DNA from: Treponema sp.
Lineage (GTDB): Bacteria > Spirochaetota > Spirochaetia > Treponematales > Treponemataceae
NCBI GenBank assembly: GCA_017525605.1
Contig: JAFXSM010000044.1
Location: forward strand, 18,078-82,077
Direction of reading: 5' to 3'
DNA length: 64,000 nt
Shown here: in pieces, positions 60,300 to 64,000 of the stretch
Layout: every line of letters starts with the position of its first letter
How positions within the stretch are numbered: the stretch's first letter is position 1
Notes under the pieces: generated by a model
The model's database searches: none
What the model saw: only the letters and a program-made list of their open reading frames with translations
Told to the model about the DNA's origin: nothing
Made by a program: the position numbers and the translations under genes

Positions 60300-60315
60300 G
60301 TTAGTTCTAGCTAAC
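60300..60315. promoter_or_regulatory. Operator-like palindrome GTTAG-N6-CTAAC (methyltransferase operon)
   Basis: GTTAGTTCTAGCTAAC, overlapping the predicted -10 and start region of the methyltransferase operon. It shares half-sites with 44723, 44848 and 61779. Confidence 0.65.
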
Positions 60316-60342
60316 TGTATAACAGTGTTATATTTTAGTCAA
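60314..60342 (-). promoter_or_regulatory. Predicted methyltransferase-operon promoter with embedded palindrome
   Basis: On the minus strand: -35 TTGACT (60337-60342), 17-base spacer, -10 TACAGT (60314-60319). The spacer contains TATAAC-agt-GTTATA (60318-60332). This is the same design as the ABC promoter at 44749-44777. Confidence 0.6.
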
Positions 60343-60343
60343 C

Positions 60344-60386
60344 AAAAACGGCTGCCTACGAAATGAAATCATCTCATCGGCAGCCG
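60344..60386 (-). terminator. Terminator of eno
   Basis: 8-bp stem CGGCTGCC / GGCAGCCG (60349-60356 and 60379-60386), with a T5 run on the minus strand, 17 bases after the eno stop. Confidence 0.85.
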
Positions 60387-60403
60387 CTTTGAAAATGCGC
60401 TTG

Positions 60404-61726
<1,323 letters not shown>

Positions 61727-61778
61727 TTAAACCTCCAGAACGTTTCCACTTTTGACGGGTTGTCTTTCTGATATGATA

Positions 61779-61803
61779 GTTAGCTTTAACTAACTAAAGT
61801 TAG
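61779..61803. promoter_or_regulatory. Operator-like palindromes between eno and tetR
   Basis: GTTAG-ctttaa-CTAAC (61779-61794), overlapping a second inverted pair CTAAC-taaa-GTTAG (61790-61803). It lies next to the eno promoter, at its expected transcription start, and upstream of tetR. Confidence 0.65.
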
Positions 61804-61830
61804 GATATATTTCCTGTCTTTTTCTGTCAA
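61802..61830 (-). promoter_or_regulatory. Predicted eno promoter
   Basis: Minus strand: -35 TTGACA (61825-61830), 17-base spacer, -10 TATCCT (61802-61807). The -10 overlaps the palindromes at 61779-61803. Confidence 0.5.
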
Positions 61831-61879
61831 GCGAGGAAGATTTCAGTTTTTATGACGCGTACTTTTATAAAATCCTTCC

Positions 61880-62512
61880 ATGCCGCATAATTCCGTTATG
61901 GCAGAAAACACTTTGCAGAAAATACACGAAATTGCGTTTGCCGAATTCTTGGAAAAAGGATTCCGCGGGGCTTCTCTTCGGGAAATCGTCAAAAAAGCAG
62001 GCGTCACGACGGGCGCGTTTTACGGATATTACAAGAGCAAGGAGGAGCTTTTTTCGGCATTGGTAAAACCTCATGCGGATTATGTCTCGAACCTTTTTGG
62101 AAGCCTTATCGAACAATTCAAAAAACTTCCGAAAAATGAATGGGCAGATAACATGGCGACGTTCTCCAAAAAAGGAATCGTGCAGATTTACGAGTACGCG
62201 TGGAAGCACAAGGACGCGTTCCGCCTCATCCTGAACGCGAGCGAGGGAACGGTCTTCGAGAATTTCGTCCACGACATGGTCGAAAAGGAAATCGAAATCA
62301 CGCACATTTTTTACAGGGAGATGGAAGCGCAGGGCTACGAGCCGTATGCATTCGAGCCGACGCTTGAGCACACGATTGTATCGGGCGAATTCTCCGCGCT
62401 TTTTGAGCTTATCGTCCACGACATTCCGTTCGAGAAAGGATTGAAATGCGCCGAGAAAATCCACGACTTCTACGAGGCAGGCTGGCAGAGCGTTCTCAAG
62501 CTGCCTGAATAA
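61880..62512 (+). CDS. TetR-family transcriptional regulator
   Basis: A 210-residue regulator with an N-terminal helix-turn-helix (residues about 10-60: FAEFLEKGFRGASLREIVKKAGVTTGAFYGYYKSKEELFSALV) and a ligand-binding helical C-terminal domain. TetR proteins usually repress promoters until a small ligand binds. It is the likely reader of the palindromes at 44723-44863, 60300-60332, 61779-61803 and perhaps 62624, but that is inference. No ribosome site is visible. A TATAAA ends eight bases before the ATG, so it may be leaderless; an ATG at 61898 is an alternative start. Confidence 0.88.
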   Translation: MPHNSVMAENTLQKIHEIAFAEFLEKGFRGASLREIVKKAGVTTGAFYGYYKSKEELFSALVKPHADYVSNLFGSLIEQFKKLPKNEWADNMATFSKKGIVQIYEYAWKHKDAFRLILNASEGTVFENFVHDMVEKEIEITHIFYREMEAQGYEPYAFEPTLEHTIVSGEFSALFELIVHDIPFEKGLKCAEKIHDFYEAGWQSVLKLPE

Positions 62513-62587
62513 TAGACCCCATCTCTCTCTTTTCCTTCCCCGCAGCCAAAATAAGCAACTTTTCGTCGCTAAAATCAAATTTTAATA

Positions 62588-62616
62588 TTGACACATCACA
62601 AAAGATGGCTTACATT
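62588..62616 (+). promoter_or_regulatory. Predicted promoter of the cyclophilin-like lipoprotein gene
   Basis: A -35 TTGACA (62588-62593), 17-base spacer and -10 TACATT (62611-62616). A palindrome follows directly. Confidence 0.55.
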
Positions 62617-62623
62617 TTAGATA

Positions 62624-62640
62624 AGTAACACAACGTTACT
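62624..62640. promoter_or_regulatory. Palindrome AGTAAC-acaac-GTTACT
   Basis: A perfect 6-5-6 inverted repeat at the expected transcription start of the lipoprotein gene. The TAAC/GTTA half-sites resemble the ATAAC/GTTAT sites at 44754 and 60318, so the same or a related regulator may bind. Confidence 0.5.
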
Positions 62641-62660
62641 AAAACATACCGGAGGAATTT

Positions 62661-63170
62661 ATGACCATGAATCTTTTCAAGAATCTTCATGCGATGAAAA
62701 AAATATCGATGCTCATAATGGTGTTTTTGCTTCTCGTTTCGACAGCGTGCGCGCACGAAAGCAAGGATGCAAAATCTTCAGCAACAGGAGAACTTTCCAA
62801 TATGAAAATTTCTATTCAAATCACAAGCGAAAGCGGAAATCACACGCTTACTGCAATGCTTGAAAACAATTCTTCGGCTGTGGCGTTTTACGAGCTTTTG
62901 AAAAAAGGGTCTGTAACGATTTCAATGCGCGATTACGGCAGCTTTGAAAAAGTCGGCTCTCTCGGAAAAACGCTTCCTAGAAACGACACGCAGATTACGA
63001 CGAGCGCGGGCGACATTATTCTGTATCAGGGGAATCAGATTACGATTTACTACGACACAAACAGCTGGAACTTCACACGGCTTGGAAAAGTGGATGGAGT
63101 AACACAAGCCGAACTCAAAAAGATTCTGGGCAAAGGCGATGTGACGGCGGTGTTTGAAATCGCAGAATAA
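62661..63170 (+). CDS. Lipoprotein with cyclophilin-like domain
   Basis: A 169-residue lipoprotein. GGAGGAATTT places the start at 62661, although a second Met (62694) begins a more usual signal sequence. The lipobox reads VSTAC (Cys about residue 30). The body (TAMLENNSSAVAFYELLKKGSVTISMRDYGSFEKVGSLG... GDIILYQGNQITIYYDTNSWNFTRLGKVDG) matches the cyclophilin-like fold family often encoded beside flavin or redox proteins. Its role is unknown. The DUF362 gene follows 24 bp later. Confidence 0.8.
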   Translation: MTMNLFKNLHAMKKISMLIMVFLLLVSTACAHESKDAKSSATGELSNMKISIQITSESGNHTLTAMLENNSSAVAFYELLKKGSVTISMRDYGSFEKVGSLGKTLPRNDTQITTSAGDIILYQGNQITIYYDTNSWNFTRLGKVDGVTQAELKKILGKGDVTAVFEIAE

Positions 63171-63194
63171 GAAGAAAGAATCAAGGAGAAATCG

Positions 63195-64000
63195 ATGAAA
63201 GCAAAGGCAATTTTTTCGGCGGCGATTTTCACGATGGCAGTTTTCAGCCCGTTCGCAAAGGAAAACACAAAGGCGGCAAGCTACAAGACGCACGAAGTGG
63301 CAAACGACAAGTCTGTTCCTGTGGTCTACTTTATCCGGGACATCACGTCCCAGGCACTGGTCAAAGTCTACAAGGCCACCGGCTACACCGCAAAAGGAAA
63401 GACCGGAGTAAAGGTTAGCACCGGCGAAAGCGAAAAAACAAACTACCTGCGCCCTGCACTCATCAAAAATCTTGTTAAGGATGAACTGAACGCCACCATC
63501 GTTGAATGCAACACGGCTTACGGCGGCTCTCGGAGCAACAGCATTGACCACATGCGCATTGCAAAAGAGCACGGTTTCTTAGATGTGGCAAACGGCTTCG
63601 ACCTTCAGGATGCGGACGGCTACATGACGCTTCCAGTGAAAGGGGGAGTGCGGCTCAAGGAAAATTATGTCGGAACTCATTTTAAGGATTACGACACCTA
63701 TCTGATTCTTTCTCACTTCAAAGGTCACGCGATGGGCGGCTTTGGTGGGGCAATCAAAAATCTTTCCATTGGATTTGCTTCAGGAATGAGCGTCGCAAAA
63801 TCCGGGAAGCTGAATATTCACAGTGCGGGGAGAAGCGTAACAAGCTGGACGCACTGCCCCCAGGACGAGTTCCTTGAATCGATGGCGGAAGCGGCAAAAT
63901 CAGTCTGCGATTACATGCAGAACGGAAAAGGCATTGTCTGCGTAAATGTGATGAACCGACTTTCTGTAGACTGCGACTGCGATTCAAATCCTGCAGAGCC
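63195..64000 (+). CDS. DUF362-domain protein (partial)
   Basis: The window edge cuts off the 3' end; 268 codons are visible. A signal-peptide-like start (FSAAIFTMAVFSPFAKE) precedes a DUF362 region: AKGKTGVKVSTGE, YLRPALIKNLVKDE, LSHFKGHAMGGFGGAIKNLSIGFASG, and near the edge VNVMNRLSVDCDCDSNPAE. The Cys/Asp motif at the end is typical of this family, which often continues into an Fe-S or metal site. The function is not established. AAGGAG lies nine bases upstream. It is cotranscribed with the cyclophilin-like lipoprotein. Confidence 0.85.
   Translation, partial: MKAKAIFSAAIFTMAVFSPFAKENTKAASYKTHEVANDKSVPVVYFIRDITSQALVKVYKATGYTAKGKTGVKVSTGESEKTNYLRPALIKNLVKDELNATIVECNTAYGGSRSNSIDHMRIAKEHGFLDVANGFDLQDADGYMTLPVKGGVRLKENYVGTHFKDYDTYLILSHFKGHAMGGFGGAIKNLSIGFASGMSVAKSGKLNIHSAGRSVTSWTHCPQDEFLESMAEAAKSVCDYMQNGKGIVCVNVMNRLSVDCDCDSNPAE

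Overview
The window looks like a Treponema-type spirochaete chromosome, probably a gut or rumen pectin-using species. This rests on four things: a UPF0164 outer-membrane protein, a cheA-cheW/R-cheX-cheY operon in the order known from T. pallidum and T. denticola, diaminopimelate synthesis through LL-DAP aminotransferase, and a secreted pectin methylesterase/acetylesterase. The assignment is inference from gene content. I see no rRNA, tRNA, CRISPR array, prophage or intact insertion sequence.

Layout. 1-6 kb: cell-envelope genes, including an FlgD-Ig fragment, the UPF0164 barrel, and two murein enzymes (LysM/M23 and a DD-carboxypeptidase) that each carry a long cytoplasmic N-terminus. 6-10.2 kb: one very large CE8/SGNH pectin-degrading protein. 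10.3-29 kb: housekeeping and orphan genes (yigZ family, parC, a TM2-domain protein, an orphan nucleotidyltransferase, a lipase-like lipoprotein, thrA, parE, a metallopeptidase lipoprotein, an MBL hydrolase, a pentapeptide protein, murI, icd). Two copies of a roughly 246-bp highly structured repeat lie at 17.6 and 27.8 kb. 29.4-41 kb: a two-component system, dapL, the chemotaxis operon and the three-subunit transhydrogenase.

41-64 kb is an accessory transport locus. Two ABC half-transporters are divergent from a TonB-dependent receptor, two lipoproteins (one calycin-like, one resembling a NEAT domain), a second ABC pair, a DUF454 protein and ExbB-ExbD-TonB. Facing these is a methyltransferase/MMPL/LolA-like/DUF1302-like operon, followed by enolase, a TetR regulator, a cyclophilin-like lipoprotein and a DUF362 protein. 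Palindromes GTTAG-N6-CTAAC and ATAAC-agt-GTTAT sit in or next to the predicted promoters of the ABC, receptor, methyltransferase and eno/tetR units. This suggests one TetR-type circuit controlling heme, metallophore or lipid transport. Two genes of this locus, an ABC half-transporter and the MMPL protein, are each interrupted by one in-frame stop codon (TGA and TAG).

Several small palindromic repeats and polypurine tracts have been absorbed into coding sequence in this locus: in ABC linkers, protein C-termini and signal peptides. Several genes (parE, cheA, dapL, a carboxypeptidase, tetR, a lipoprotein) have a -10-like hexamer only 6-9 bases before the start codon and no Shine-Dalgarno sequence, so they may be leaderless.
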